Origin: Betaproteobacteria bacterium
Lineage (GTDB): Bacteria > Pseudomonadota > Gammaproteobacteria > Burkholderiales > Burkholderiaceae
Direction of reading: 5' to 3'
Assembly: GCA_947468785.1 (NCBI GenBank)
Contig: CANIMS010000088.1
Coordinates: forward strand, 1-6,757
DNA length: 6,757 bases
The notes beneath the pieces are model-generated. The model searched no databases and was not told where the DNA came from. It saw nothing but the letters and a program-made list of their open reading frames with translations. Position numbers and translations under genes: made by a program. This document shows, in pieces, positions 1-5,817 of the stretch. The number at the start of each line of letters is the position of its first letter. The stretch's first letter is position 1.

Positions 1-1
1 T

Positions 2-106
2 ACTTATTATTTGGTCATGCCATCCAATAGCCAGCAGAATATTTATTCCAGTAAATTCAAGGAATGGATATTGAAGGAAATCCAAGGATCTAAAGATCGA
101 CCTTAA
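2..106 (+). CDS. LysR-type transcriptional regulator, C-terminal end (partial)
   Basis: Only the last 34 codons are present, read in the frame that ends with TAA at 104-106; the gene begins outside the window. The peptide starts TYYLVMPSNSQQ and ends with FKEWILKEIQGSKDRP. A YYLV-P strand, then a variable loop, then an F-x-x-W-hydrophobic helix is the usual end of the effector-binding domain of LysR regulators of the GcvA type, which typically finish in a form like FRDWLLAE. Known of the family: an N-terminal winged helix-turn-helix and a periplasmic-binding-protein-like effector domain, acting as a DNA-binding tetramer. Neither main domain is visible, so the call rests on the tail alone and no target can be named. 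The stop is 56 bases before rsuA on the same strand. A chance open frame is possible but less likely given the match to the family tail. Confidence 0.6.
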   Translation, partial: TYYLVMPSNSQQNIYSSKFKEWILKEIQGSKDRP

Positions 107-144
107 TATGAAATCTGTTTGAGTTCCTAAAACAGTTCTCTGTA

Positions 145-162
145 GTATGCTTTGCAGCATAT
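145..162 (+). promoter_or_regulatory. Stem-loop abutting the rsuA start codon
   Basis: TATGCT (146-151) pairs perfectly with AGCATA (156-161) around a TTGC loop, and G145 can wobble-pair with T162. The helix ends at the base before the ATG at 163, so it covers the place where a ribosome binding site would lie. No Shine-Dalgarno-like purine run is visible there. A second, weaker inverted repeat, CTGTTT (115-120) with AAACAG (130-135), lies just upstream. It has no following T-run, so it is not a convincing terminator for the preceding gene. Folding of the leader and any effect on rsuA translation are inferences. Confidence 0.35.
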
Positions 163-888
163 ATGGCAAAACCAATTTCCCTTGAAAAAATACTGTTCAG
201 TCAAGGCTTTGGCACTAGACGGTATTGTGCGGATTTGGTCTATGCAGACCTAGTGAAGGTCAATGGTGTCTTGGCAGAAGATCCGAATGAGCGCATACCG
301 ACTGATAGCCTAGTTCTCAATGTCGAAGGTAAAGATTGGGAGTTCCACGAGAAAGCGTATATCGCTTTTAATAAGCCAGCCAATTACGAGTGCTCCCATA
401 AAACGACTCATCACCCGAGCGTTTATAGTCTCTTACCCAGCCCATTTGTAGAGCGAGGCTTGCAGTGCGTTGGGCGCCTAGACTATGACACTACTGGTTT
501 ACTATTGATCTCAGATGACGGTCAATTTATTCACAAAATGACCACCCCAAAGAAAAATATTGGGAAGGTTTATCGCATCACTACGCCTGACCCAATTACC
601 GAAAAACAAGTTCAACACTTAATGAACGGCGTGGTACTAGATGACGATCCGAAGCCCTGTTTTGCAACAGCATGCGAACAATTGTCGGAGAATATTTTGG
701 CGATGACCATTGTAGAAGGGCGCTATCATCAAGTAAAACGAATGATGGCTGCAGTAGGTAATCATGTAGAGCAGCTTCACCGGAGCCAGATTGGTGCTTA
801 TAAGATGCCTTTGGACTTAGCTCCTGGCGAATGGCGATGGCTTTACCCAGAAGATTTAAAGCAACTATCTCAAAGTGTTGACCAATGA
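163..888 (+). CDS. rsuA: RsuA-family 16S rRNA pseudouridine synthase
   Basis: The product is 241 residues, close to the usual length. The family isomerises a uridine to pseudouridine in rRNA; E. coli RsuA modifies U516 of 16S rRNA during 30S assembly in the cytoplasm. Residues 6 to about 50 look like an S4 RNA-binding domain (LEKILFSQGFGTRR, then VKVNG). The catalytic domain follows: the AFNKP strand (68-72), then GRLDYDTTGLLLISDDG (104-120) with the catalytic aspartate at Asp107. Next is the EGRYHQVKRMMAAVGNHVE stretch (185-203), which closely matches RsuA as opposed to RluB/RluE forms, and LAPGEWRWL (219-227) near the end. ATG 163 is chosen because it gives a whole S4 domain and the only in-frame triplets upstream before a stop are non-ATG. 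The start has no clear Shine-Dalgarno and sits beside a stem-loop. The stop overlaps the start of phhB, so the two are probably one operon. Site specificity is inferred from homology. Confidence 0.93.
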   Translation: MAKPISLEKILFSQGFGTRRYCADLVYADLVKVNGVLAEDPNERIPTDSLVLNVEGKDWEFHEKAYIAFNKPANYECSHKTTHHPSVYSLLPSPFVERGLQCVGRLDYDTTGLLLISDDGQFIHKMTTPKKNIGKVYRITTPDPITEKQVQHLMNGVVLDDDPKPCFATACEQLSENILAMTIVEGRYHQVKRMMAAVGNHVEQLHRSQIGAYKMPLDLAPGEWRWLYPEDLKQLSQSVDQ

Positions 889-1205
889 CGAATCTCTTAC
901 CCCTCGATTTTGATTTTCATCAAGCCATTCCATTATGGAAAATAAATTCTGAGGCACAAGTCATTTCGCGTGAATTTACTTTTACTGACTTCACGCAGGC
1001 ATTTGAGTTTATGAGTTTATGTGCTCAGTATGCCAATGAGCTGGATCATCATCCAGATTGGTCAAACTCATGGAATAAGGTATTCGTTAACCTAAGCACC
1101 CATTCTGCAAAGAAAATAACGCGATTAGATATTCAGATGGCTAAGCAGATGGATGTTTATGCACTCCAGATTAGTGCTCATCGCCCTCATGTTCCTCTTC
1201 GTTGA
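885..1205 (+). CDS. phhB: Pterin-4a-carbinolamine dehydratase (PCD/DCoH family)
   Basis: The product is 106 residues, a normal size for this single-domain family. Members dehydrate 4a-hydroxytetrahydropterin to quinonoid dihydropterin, recycling the cofactor of aromatic amino acid hydroxylases. The active-site signature is clear: DHHPDWSNSWNKV (54-66) followed by LSTH (70-73) and Asp82. The three catalytic histidines are His55, His56 and His73. The residue four before His55 is Asn51, where the consensus I remember has an acidic or basic residue; this is a small deviation. The start ATG (885-887) overlaps the rsuA stop TGA (886-888) as ATGA, with no strong ribosome site of its own, which implies translational coupling. 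The last 35 bases overlap the 3' end of a gene on the opposite strand. No aromatic amino acid hydroxylase is in view, so the physiological partner is unknown. A role in molybdopterin metabolism has been proposed for some family members lacking a hydroxylase, which may matter because iorAB lies nearby. Confidence 0.92.
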   Translation: MTNLLPLDFDFHQAIPLWKINSEAQVISREFTFTDFTQAFEFMSLCAQYANELDHHPDWSNSWNKVFVNLSTHSAKKITRLDIQMAKQMDVYALQISAHRPHVPLR

Positions 1206-1386
1206 TGCTCATGAGAATGGTGGCTAATAAGCCATAAACCACTTCCGTAGAAATCATCCCGTCTTCATCGAGCTCATCAATGAGGTCATTTAGGCAGTCT
1301 TCAGTGGGTTCATTGAGTAAGGTCATGGCGCACTCGCACCCATAATCAAAATCTTCGTCGTTTTGGGTTTGATCTTCGTTCGTCAT
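1171..1386 (-). CDS. Small, extremely acidic hypothetical protein
   Basis: I do not recognise this 71-residue protein. It contains 13 Glu and 10 Asp, no Lys or Arg, and only two His (66 and 71), so its charge at neutral pH is about -23. Three cysteines (17, 19, 31) include a C-E-C pair. The middle, roughly residues 30-62, alternates acidic and hydrophobic residues and could form one or two amphipathic helices; both ends look disordered (an NEDQTQNDEDFD start and an EEEHEGDEH tail). It has no signal peptide or membrane segment. Support for it being real: an AAGGA ribosome site five bases before the ATG, and a position filling the space between phhB and the iorA promoter region. Its 3' end overlaps phhB tail to tail by 35 bases. 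Its charge resembles DNA-mimic or chaperone-like small acidic proteins, but that is only a compositional analogy. A non-coding frame remains possible. Confidence 0.6.
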   Translation of the reverse strand: MTNEDQTQNDEDFDYGCECAMTLLNEPTEDCLNDLIDELDEDGMISTEVVYGLLATILMSINEEEHEGDEH

Positions 1387-1390
1387 ATTT

Positions 1391-1396
1391 ATCCTT
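1391..1396 (-). promoter_or_regulatory. Ribosome binding site of the small acidic protein gene
   Basis: Read on the minus strand the leader is AAGGATAAATATG. The AAGGA core is complementary to the 16S rRNA tail and lies five bases before the start codon at 1386. This is the main reason for accepting the short acidic reading frame as a gene and for choosing this start. Confidence 0.6.
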
Positions 1397-1448
1397 AATT
1401 GAGTCTTGAGAATAGCAAATTACCGCAGAATTCGATAGCAGAACCGAC

Positions 1449-1460
1449 ATGTCCGGACAT
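1449..1460. promoter_or_regulatory. Perfect 12-base palindrome, possible operator
   Basis: ATGTCCGGACAT reads the same on both strands. It lies in the 145-base region between the divergent acidic-protein gene and iorA, 72 bases before the iorA start. Imperfect flanks (CCGA on the left, CGGG on the right) add to the symmetry, giving CCGA and TCGG as outer arms if two bases are bulged. It has no loop, so it is more likely a binding site for a dimeric protein than an RNA hairpin. The regulator is unknown; the truncated LysR protein at the left edge is too far away to be an obvious candidate, and the site lacks the usual LysR T-N11-A form. Confidence 0.35.
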
Positions 1461-1497
1461 CGGGTTTATGTGCAGATGCAAAATGCCAATAATGATT

Positions 1498-1527
1498 TAT
1501 AGTAATTCCAAACAGAACAATAGGAGG
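1498..1527 (+). promoter_or_regulatory. iorA leader: possible -10 box and strong ribosome site
   Basis: AGGAGG at 1522-1527 is a near-perfect Shine-Dalgarno sequence four bases before the ATG at 1532, and it fixes the iorA start firmly. TATAGT at 1498-1503 differs by one base from the -10 consensus and would start transcription around 1510. No good -35 hexamer lies at the expected distance (GATGCA at 1475-1480 is poor), so if this is the promoter it may need an activator. The ribosome site is near certain; the promoter is a suggestion. Confidence 0.5.
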
Positions 1528-1531
1528 CAGG

Positions 1532-2029
1532 ATGGACTTAAATATAAATGGGCAAATTCGGAATATTGATGTAGAGCCCAATATGCCCTTACTTTGGGCA
1601 ATTCGTGAAGTGGTGGGGCTTACGGGCACAAAGTATGGATGTGGGGTTGCGCAATGCGGTTCCTGCACCGTCTATATGAATGGTGAGCCAGTTCGGTCTT
1701 GCTCCATCCCGGTTTCTTCCGTGGGTGCTGCCAAGATCACCACGATTGAAGCGCTCTCTAAAGATAATTCGCATCCCGTACAAAAAGCCTGGATTGCCTT
1801 GGATGTACCGCAATGTGGCTATTGTCAATCTGGTCAGGTTATGGCTGCTGCAGCCTTACTTAAGAGAAATCCTAAGCCAACTGATGCTGATATTGATAAC
1901 GCTATGTCAAATGTGTGCCGTTGTGGAACCTATCAAAAAATTCGTGATGGAATTCATGTGGCGTCTGGACAGAAAAAATTAGCAGATGTCTTGGCGCAGT
2001 ATGACGCTTCTCCAGCAACTCGTGGTTAA
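1532..2029 (+). CDS. iorA: 2Fe-2S small subunit of a periplasmic molybdenum hydroxylase (IorA-like)
   Basis: The 165-residue product is the electron-transfer subunit of a xanthine dehydrogenase/isoquinoline 1-oxidoreductase-family enzyme. It binds two [2Fe-2S] clusters that carry electrons from the molybdenum centre. The N-terminal plant-ferredoxin-type fold (about 1-75) holds cluster ligands Cys37, Cys42, Cys45 and Cys57 in the motif GCGVAQCGSC. The C-terminal helical domain (about 80-150) holds Cys95 and Cys98 (QCGYCQSG) and Cys129 and Cys131 (VCRCGTY). All eight ligands are present. No signal peptide is visible, so it probably crosses the membrane folded and bound to IorB. It is the first gene of the pair; iorB starts 7 bases downstream, so stoichiometric co-expression is expected. 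The family assignment is secure. The name iorA is used for the family type only, because the substrate cannot be read from this subunit. Confidence 0.93.
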   Translation: MDLNINGQIRNIDVEPNMPLLWAIREVVGLTGTKYGCGVAQCGSCTVYMNGEPVRSCSIPVSSVGAAKITTIEALSKDNSHPVQKAWIALDVPQCGYCQSGQVMAAAALLKRNPKPTDADIDNAMSNVCRCGTYQKIRDGIHVASGQKKLADVLAQYDASPATRG

Positions 2030-2033
2030 GGGG
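2028..2033 (+). promoter_or_regulatory. Ribosome binding site that decides the iorB start
   Basis: TAAGGGGAAG, beginning inside the iorA stop codon, is followed by two adjacent in-frame ATGs at 2037 and 2040. The AAGGGG run is spaced acceptably for either. An in-frame ATG further up at 1986 lies within iorA, lacks such a site, and would bury the twin-arginine motif deeper in the protein, so it is disfavoured. Confidence 0.6.
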
Positions 2034-2036
2034 AAG

Positions 2037-4265
2037 ATGATGACTATAGATAACAACTTATTAGAGAATCAATCCCGTCGTCAATTTATTGTTAAAGGCA
2101 CGCTATTGGGCGGTGGCTTGATGCTGGGAGTGGGCGCAATGCCTGATCTGGCGTATGCGCAAATTGATCAAAAATACGATCCCAACACCCCAACTAAGGT
2201 TGGTGATGCAGAAGTGAATGCTTGGGTCAGCATTTTGCCGGATGAGACGGTATTTATCAGAATCGCACGTTCTGAAATGGGTCAAGGTACTCGTACCGGA
2301 CTCGCTCAGCTTGTGACAGAAGAATTAGAGTGCAACTGGAGAAAGGTAAAAACCCAATCAGCAACTCCAGCTCAAAGTTTGGCCCGTAAGCGCGTTTGGG
2401 GTGAGCATGGTACTGGCGGAAGTCGTGGCATTCGTATTTCTGAAGACTATGTTCGTCGTGGCGCCGCAGCCGCTCGCATTATGTTAGTTCAAGCAGCAGC
2501 TAACCAGTGGAATGTTCCTGTCAGTGAGTTAAAAGTAGATAAGGGTGTGATTACTCATATACCTACTGGCCGTAAAACAACTTATGGCAAGGTTGCTGAA
2601 CTTGCCTCTACCTTGACTCCTCCTGATCCGAAGAGCATTACTTTAAAAGACCCTCGCAATTGGAAGGTGGCTGGCCAACCTTATGCAAGGATTGACACTG
2701 CTGATAAAGTAAATGGTACTAAGGTCTATGGCCTGGATTTACAGATGCCAGGCATGCTTTGCGCTGCCGTGAAGTCTTGCCCAGTATTTGGCGGCAAGTT
2801 AGTGAGTTATGACGAGCCCAAGATCATGAATCTGCGTGGCGTCAAAGGTGTCGTCAAGATTAATGACAATACCGTTGCAGTAGTAGCAGATACTTGGTGG
2901 CGCGCAAAAATTGCATCCGATATCTTGCCGATTGTCTGGGATGAAGGCAAAGGCGCCAACGTTTCGCAAGCAGAAATTAATAAAATGATGCGCGATGGCT
3001 TGGATGAACAGGGTGATTTTTGGCAACGCAAGGTTGGTGATGCGCCTGCCACAATTTCTGGATCGGCGAAAAAAGTTGAAGCAATTTATTTCACGCCATT
3101 CCGAGCCCACGTCACGATGGAGCCAATGAATGCCACAGTGAAGATTACGGGTGATCGTGCAGAAGCCTGGGTACCAACACAAAATGGTGAAGGCTCTTTT
3201 GCTGCCCTATCAGAGGCCACTGGTTTCCCGTTAGAGAAATGTGAAGTCTATAAATTGGATGCTGGTTGTGGCTTAGGTCGTCGCGGATCTACTCAAGACT
3301 TTGTCAGATATGCGGCAAAAGTTGCACAAGCTTATCCTGGAGTGCCTGTCAAAGTCATTTGGAGTCGAGAAGAGGATTTAACTCATGACTTTTATCATCC
3401 GATTGCTATGGCAAAAATGACTGCAGGACTTGATGGCTCCGGAAATGTGACAGGCATGCATATTAAAGTAGCAGGTCAGTCGATTAATGCATTGGCATCA
3501 CCTCAATCTATTAAAAATGGCAAGGATGAGCGTCAGCTGCAAGGTTTTTATGAAAATGGTCCTGATGCACAGCTAGGTTATACCTTCCCAACCTTGCTGA
3601 CCGAGTATGTCATGAAGAACACGCTAGTCCCAGTCGGACCATGGCGGGGTGTGAATACCAATCAAAATGGTCTTTTCATGGAATGTTTTATGGATGAATG
3701 TGCAAAGGCGGCTGGTAAAGACCCTGTGCAATTTAGACAGGCGCTCATGCAAAGCCATCCAAAGCATTTAGGTGTCTTAAATGCAGCAGCTAAAAAAGCA
3801 AACTGGGAAAAGCCATTACCCAAAGGCGTTTATCGTGGTGTTGCACAGTTTATGGGTTACGCAAGCTACTCTGCCTGCGTTGCTGAAGTTTCTGTCCAAA
3901 ACAACATCGTCAAAATTAATCGTCTAATCTTCGCTCTAAATTGTGGTCACGTTGTCAATCCGTACCTGACTCGTGAGCAAATTGAAGGTTCAGTGGCAAT
4001 GGCTTTAGGGGCAATCTTTACCCCAGAAATTACCGTTGAAAATGGCCGTATTAAGGAGCAGAACTTAGATTCCTATCCTTTATTAAAGCTAGCATCTACA
4101 CCCCGAATAGAAACCGTATTGGTACCAAGCTATGATTTCTGGGGTGGAGTGGGCGAACCAACGATTTGCGTGGTTGGTCCGGCGGTGGCGAATGCGATTT
4201 CAGCTGCTATCGGTAGACCCGTACGAAACTTCCCGCTGTATAAGGAAGGCTTAACTTTGGCCTAA
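2037..4265 (+). CDS. iorB: Molybdopterin-binding large subunit of a Tat-exported aldehyde/isoquinoline oxidoreductase (IorB-like)
   Basis: The 742-residue product is the catalytic subunit of a molybdenum hydroxylase, a family that oxidises aldehydes or N-heteroaromatic rings using oxygen from water. A twin-arginine signal stands at the N-terminus: SRRQFIVKG (13-21), then a glycine-rich hydrophobic stretch and a likely cleavage after AYA (39-41). That places the enzyme in the periplasm. Family motifs appear in order: GTGGSRG (125-131), HVTMEPMN (358-365), GCGLGRRG (410-417), GPWRGV (534-539) and GVGEP with the expected catalytic Glu707, followed by the VANAI-AAIGRPVRNFPL terminus. The order and length are those of the single-chain, signal-bearing IorB class, not cytoplasmic XdhB/CoxL. 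The gene lies 7 bases after iorA and ends at a strong terminator. No cytochrome c subunit or XdhC-type maturation gene is present in the window. The start could be 2040 instead of 2037. Class is sure; substrate is unknown. Confidence 0.92.
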   Translation: MMTIDNNLLENQSRRQFIVKGTLLGGGLMLGVGAMPDLAYAQIDQKYDPNTPTKVGDAEVNAWVSILPDETVFIRIARSEMGQGTRTGLAQLVTEELECNWRKVKTQSATPAQSLARKRVWGEHGTGGSRGIRISEDYVRRGAAAARIMLVQAAANQWNVPVSELKVDKGVITHIPTGRKTTYGKVAELASTLTPPDPKSITLKDPRNWKVAGQPYARIDTADKVNGTKVYGLDLQMPGMLCAAVKSCPVFGGKLVSYDEPKIMNLRGVKGVVKINDNTVAVVADTWWRAKIASDILPIVWDEGKGANVSQAEINKMMRDGLDEQGDFWQRKVGDAPATISGSAKKVEAIYFTPFRAHVTMEPMNATVKITGDRAEAWVPTQNGEGSFAALSEATGFPLEKCEVYKLDAGCGLGRRGSTQDFVRYAAKVAQAYPGVPVKVIWSREEDLTHDFYHPIAMAKMTAGLDGSGNVTGMHIKVAGQSINALASPQSIKNGKDERQLQGFYENGPDAQLGYTFPTLLTEYVMKNTLVPVGPWRGVNTNQNGLFMECFMDECAKAAGKDPVQFRQALMQSHPKHLGVLNAAAKKANWEKPLPKGVYRGVAQFMGYASYSACVAEVSVQNNIVKINRLIFALNCGHVVNPYLTREQIEGSVAMALGAIFTPEITVENGRIKEQNLDSYPLLKLASTPRIETVLVPSYDFWGGVGEPTICVVGPAVANAISAAIGRPVRNFPLYKEGLTLA

Positions 4266-4282
4266 TCAGCCACTTTGAAAAG

Positions 4283-4303
4283 GCCACCGTCAGGTGGCTT
4301 TTT
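4283..4303 (+). terminator. Intrinsic terminator after iorB
   Basis: GCCACC (4283-4288) pairs with GGTGGC (4293-4298) around a GTCA loop, and a run of five T follows directly. An A-run at 4278-4281 upstream means the hairpin could also work, less well, in the other direction. It begins 17 bases after the iorB stop and separates iorAB from msrQ transcriptionally. Confidence 0.85.
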
Positions 4304-4339
4304 CATATCTATCTAAAAATAAGTCGTCTAATATGTCTT

Positions 4340-4930
4340 ATGGTTTTTCTAAAGGCTAGTTTTTTTATCCTCTCCTTGCTGCCACTCATTCGCCTCATGT
4401 GGTTAGGCATGAATGATGGTTTAGGCGCTAATCCAGTTGAATGGATTACGCGCTCAACGGGAACGTGGGCATTGGTCTTTTTATGCATCACCTTAGCAAT
4501 GACGCCATTGCGTTTTATAACTGCTTCGACGATCTGGATCAAGCTACGCCGGATGTTCGGGCTCTTTTGTTTTTTCTATGCACTACTGCATTTTCTGATC
4601 TGGCTTTGGTTAGATCAAGATTTTGATCTGCAAGCCATGATGAAAGATGTGATTGATAGACCATTTATAACGATGGGATTTATCAGTTTTGTATTACTGA
4701 TTCCGTTAGCCTTGACCTCGAATCAGTGGGCCCTTCATGCTCTGGGTAAAAATTGGAGCCTACTGCATCGATTGGTTTACGTTATTGCATGTACTGCAAT
4801 AGCCCATTACTGGTGGCATAAGGCAGGTAAAAACGATCTTGAAACAGTGATGATCTATGGCTTCGTCATTCTTTTGCTACTAGCCTTCAGACTGCCGATG
4901 ATCAAGCGATATTTCAAAAAAGCTTCTTAG
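4340..4930 (+). CDS. msrQ: MsrQ (YedZ) haem-binding membrane subunit of periplasmic methionine sulfoxide reductase
   Basis: The 196-residue product is close to the usual length of about 200. MsrQ is an inner-membrane b-haem protein of the ferric-reductase-like family that passes electrons from the quinol pool to MsrP, a periplasmic molybdoenzyme repairing oxidised methionines. The signature GANPVEWITRSTGTWAL (29-45) and the following T-P-L-R (55-58) are typical. Hydrophobic spans lie near 5-22, 42-60, 73-91, 110-127, 143-159 and 168-186. Candidate haem-ligand histidines are His84 (YALLHF), His143 (LLHRLVY) and His156 (AIAHYWW). The expected msrP partner is not adjacent; the gene upstream is a different molybdoenzyme, iorB, 74 bases away beyond a terminator. 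The ATG at 4340 has no clear Shine-Dalgarno sequence, but later ATGs would remove the first membrane span. TAATAT at 4329-4334 could be a -10 box giving a nearly leaderless transcript, which is speculative. The stop overlaps that of the convergent gene. Confidence 0.9.
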   Translation: MVFLKASFFILSLLPLIRLMWLGMNDGLGANPVEWITRSTGTWALVFLCITLAMTPLRFITASTIWIKLRRMFGLFCFFYALLHFLIWLWLDQDFDLQAMMKDVIDRPFITMGFISFVLLIPLALTSNQWALHALGKNWSLLHRLVYVIACTAIAHYWWHKAGKNDLETVMIYGFVILLLLAFRLPMIKRYFKKAS

Positions 4931-5817
4931 AATGCTTTTTGATAGCGGATGGCCAGTCTGCGACTTTCAAAAAAACCATTCTTAATTTCCATGTCTCGCC
5001 CATATTGAAGTGTGATTCGTCCAATTGGATAGTGGGCTACAGCACTCAATAAGTATCGTTGGGTATTCGCCGTATTATTTTGGTATGCGTTACCAATAGT
5101 TGTTGCACCCCCGGCTACATAAAAGTAACTTGCGCCAAGAGTATAGGTCTCATCAATTTTGTAAATTGGGCCAAGCTGGGTAGTGGTTAAGGGTTTTTGA
5201 TTGAGGCTTGTATTGGTCGCCGAGAAACATAGTGCTGCACATTGATTATTGGTACTAAACCACATTGTATCGACAGCAATCATGCCATCGATATTATTAG
5301 TAATGGGTTGTTGGTATCCCATTTGTAAATCTGCCTTCCAGCGGTTCTCACCCATATTGAAAAGCTGTTGATTGTTATAACTACCCGTGGGAGCAATGAC
5401 ATAGCCTGCAATTCCAAAATATCTGCGCGCATTTCTATCGGAGTATGGCCAAATTGCTGTCATAAATGCGGTATCGCCTACACCGGTGCCCGATGGATAA
5501 GCAGAGAGGGATCCAGCAGGTTTAATGGTGCCGTAGGGAATTTGTATATAAGAGGCTGCAGGTAAATCGCCGATAGTATAGGTTGTGCTTAAGCGCATTA
5601 AAGCTGCTTGTCCATCAATATCTGGACTTGCAAAGGGTTTGGATTTCACTACCGTGCCGTTTTTATATAAGGTTCCGTTTTCAGTATTGAGATAACTAAT
5701 GGCGACTGAATGTCTTCCAGGTAGAGGTGCCACGATATCATTTGGTTGTAAGTCAATAGCCCAAGCCTCGAGAGAGTAAGCCAGAAGAATAGATGAAGCA
5801 ATATATTTGATGCGCAT
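4927..5817 (-). CDS. Outer-membrane beta-barrel protein, phenol-degradation MetA-like family (putative transporter)
   Basis: The 296-residue product has a Sec signal peptide (MRIKYIASSILLAYSLEAWA, cleaved after Ala20) and then alternating polar and hydrophobic strands. It ends in a phenylalanine (ARG-Tyr-Gln-Lys-Ala-Phe tail), as expected of a barrel inserted by the BAM complex. The segment GTGVGDTAF (110-118) followed by YVIAPTGSY (139-147) is the characteristic pair of the family annotated as 'phenol degradation MetA pathway' or simply 'transporter'. Such genes often sit near aromatic degradation genes, but few members have a tested function and the substrate is unknown here. Cys193 and Cys197 (QCAALCF) could form a small disulfide loop, probably in an external loop. 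It lies 45 bases after the SRAP gene on the same strand and is probably the last gene of that unit. Its TAA stop overlaps the msrQ stop on the other strand. No good ribosome site is visible before the ATG. Confidence 0.75.
   Translation of the reverse strand: MRIKYIASSILLAYSLEAWAIDLQPNDIVAPLPGRHSVAISYLNTENGTLYKNGTVVKSKPFASPDIDGQAALMRLSTTYTIGDLPAASYIQIPYGTIKPAGSLSAYPSGTGVGDTAFMTAIWPYSDRNARRYFGIAGYVIAPTGSYNNQQLFNMGENRWKADLQMGYQQPITNNIDGMIAVDTMWFSTNNQCAALCFSATNTSLNQKPLTTTQLGPIYKIDETYTLGASYFYVAGGATTIGNAYQNNTANTQRYLLSAVAHYPIGRITLQYGRDMEIKNGFFESRRLAIRYQKAF

Noticed and set aside
1986..2036. A longer iorB starting at the ATG at 1986, inside iorA.
   Set aside because: It has no ribosome site, overlaps iorA, and puts 17 extra residues ahead of the twin-arginine signal. 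The AAGGGG site before 2037/2040 explains the start better.
2020..2045. A possible frameshift joining iorA and iorB into one gene.
   Set aside because: Both proteins are complete, with their own ribosome sites, and two-gene organisation is normal for this enzyme class.
1420..3182. Several open frames of 60-127 codons on the minus strand within iorA and iorB, and one of 100 codons in another plus frame.
   Set aside because: They lie wholly or largely inside well-supported genes, have no recognisable domain and have compositions expected of antisense or shifted reading.
4309..4626. Two short open frames overlapping the start of msrQ, one on each strand.
   Set aside because: The msrQ frame has clear family motifs and membrane spans; the others show none and are shadows of it.
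5368..5565. A 65-codon plus-strand frame inside the outer-membrane protein gene.
   Set aside because: No ribosome site, no recognisable motif, and entirely opposite a well-supported gene.
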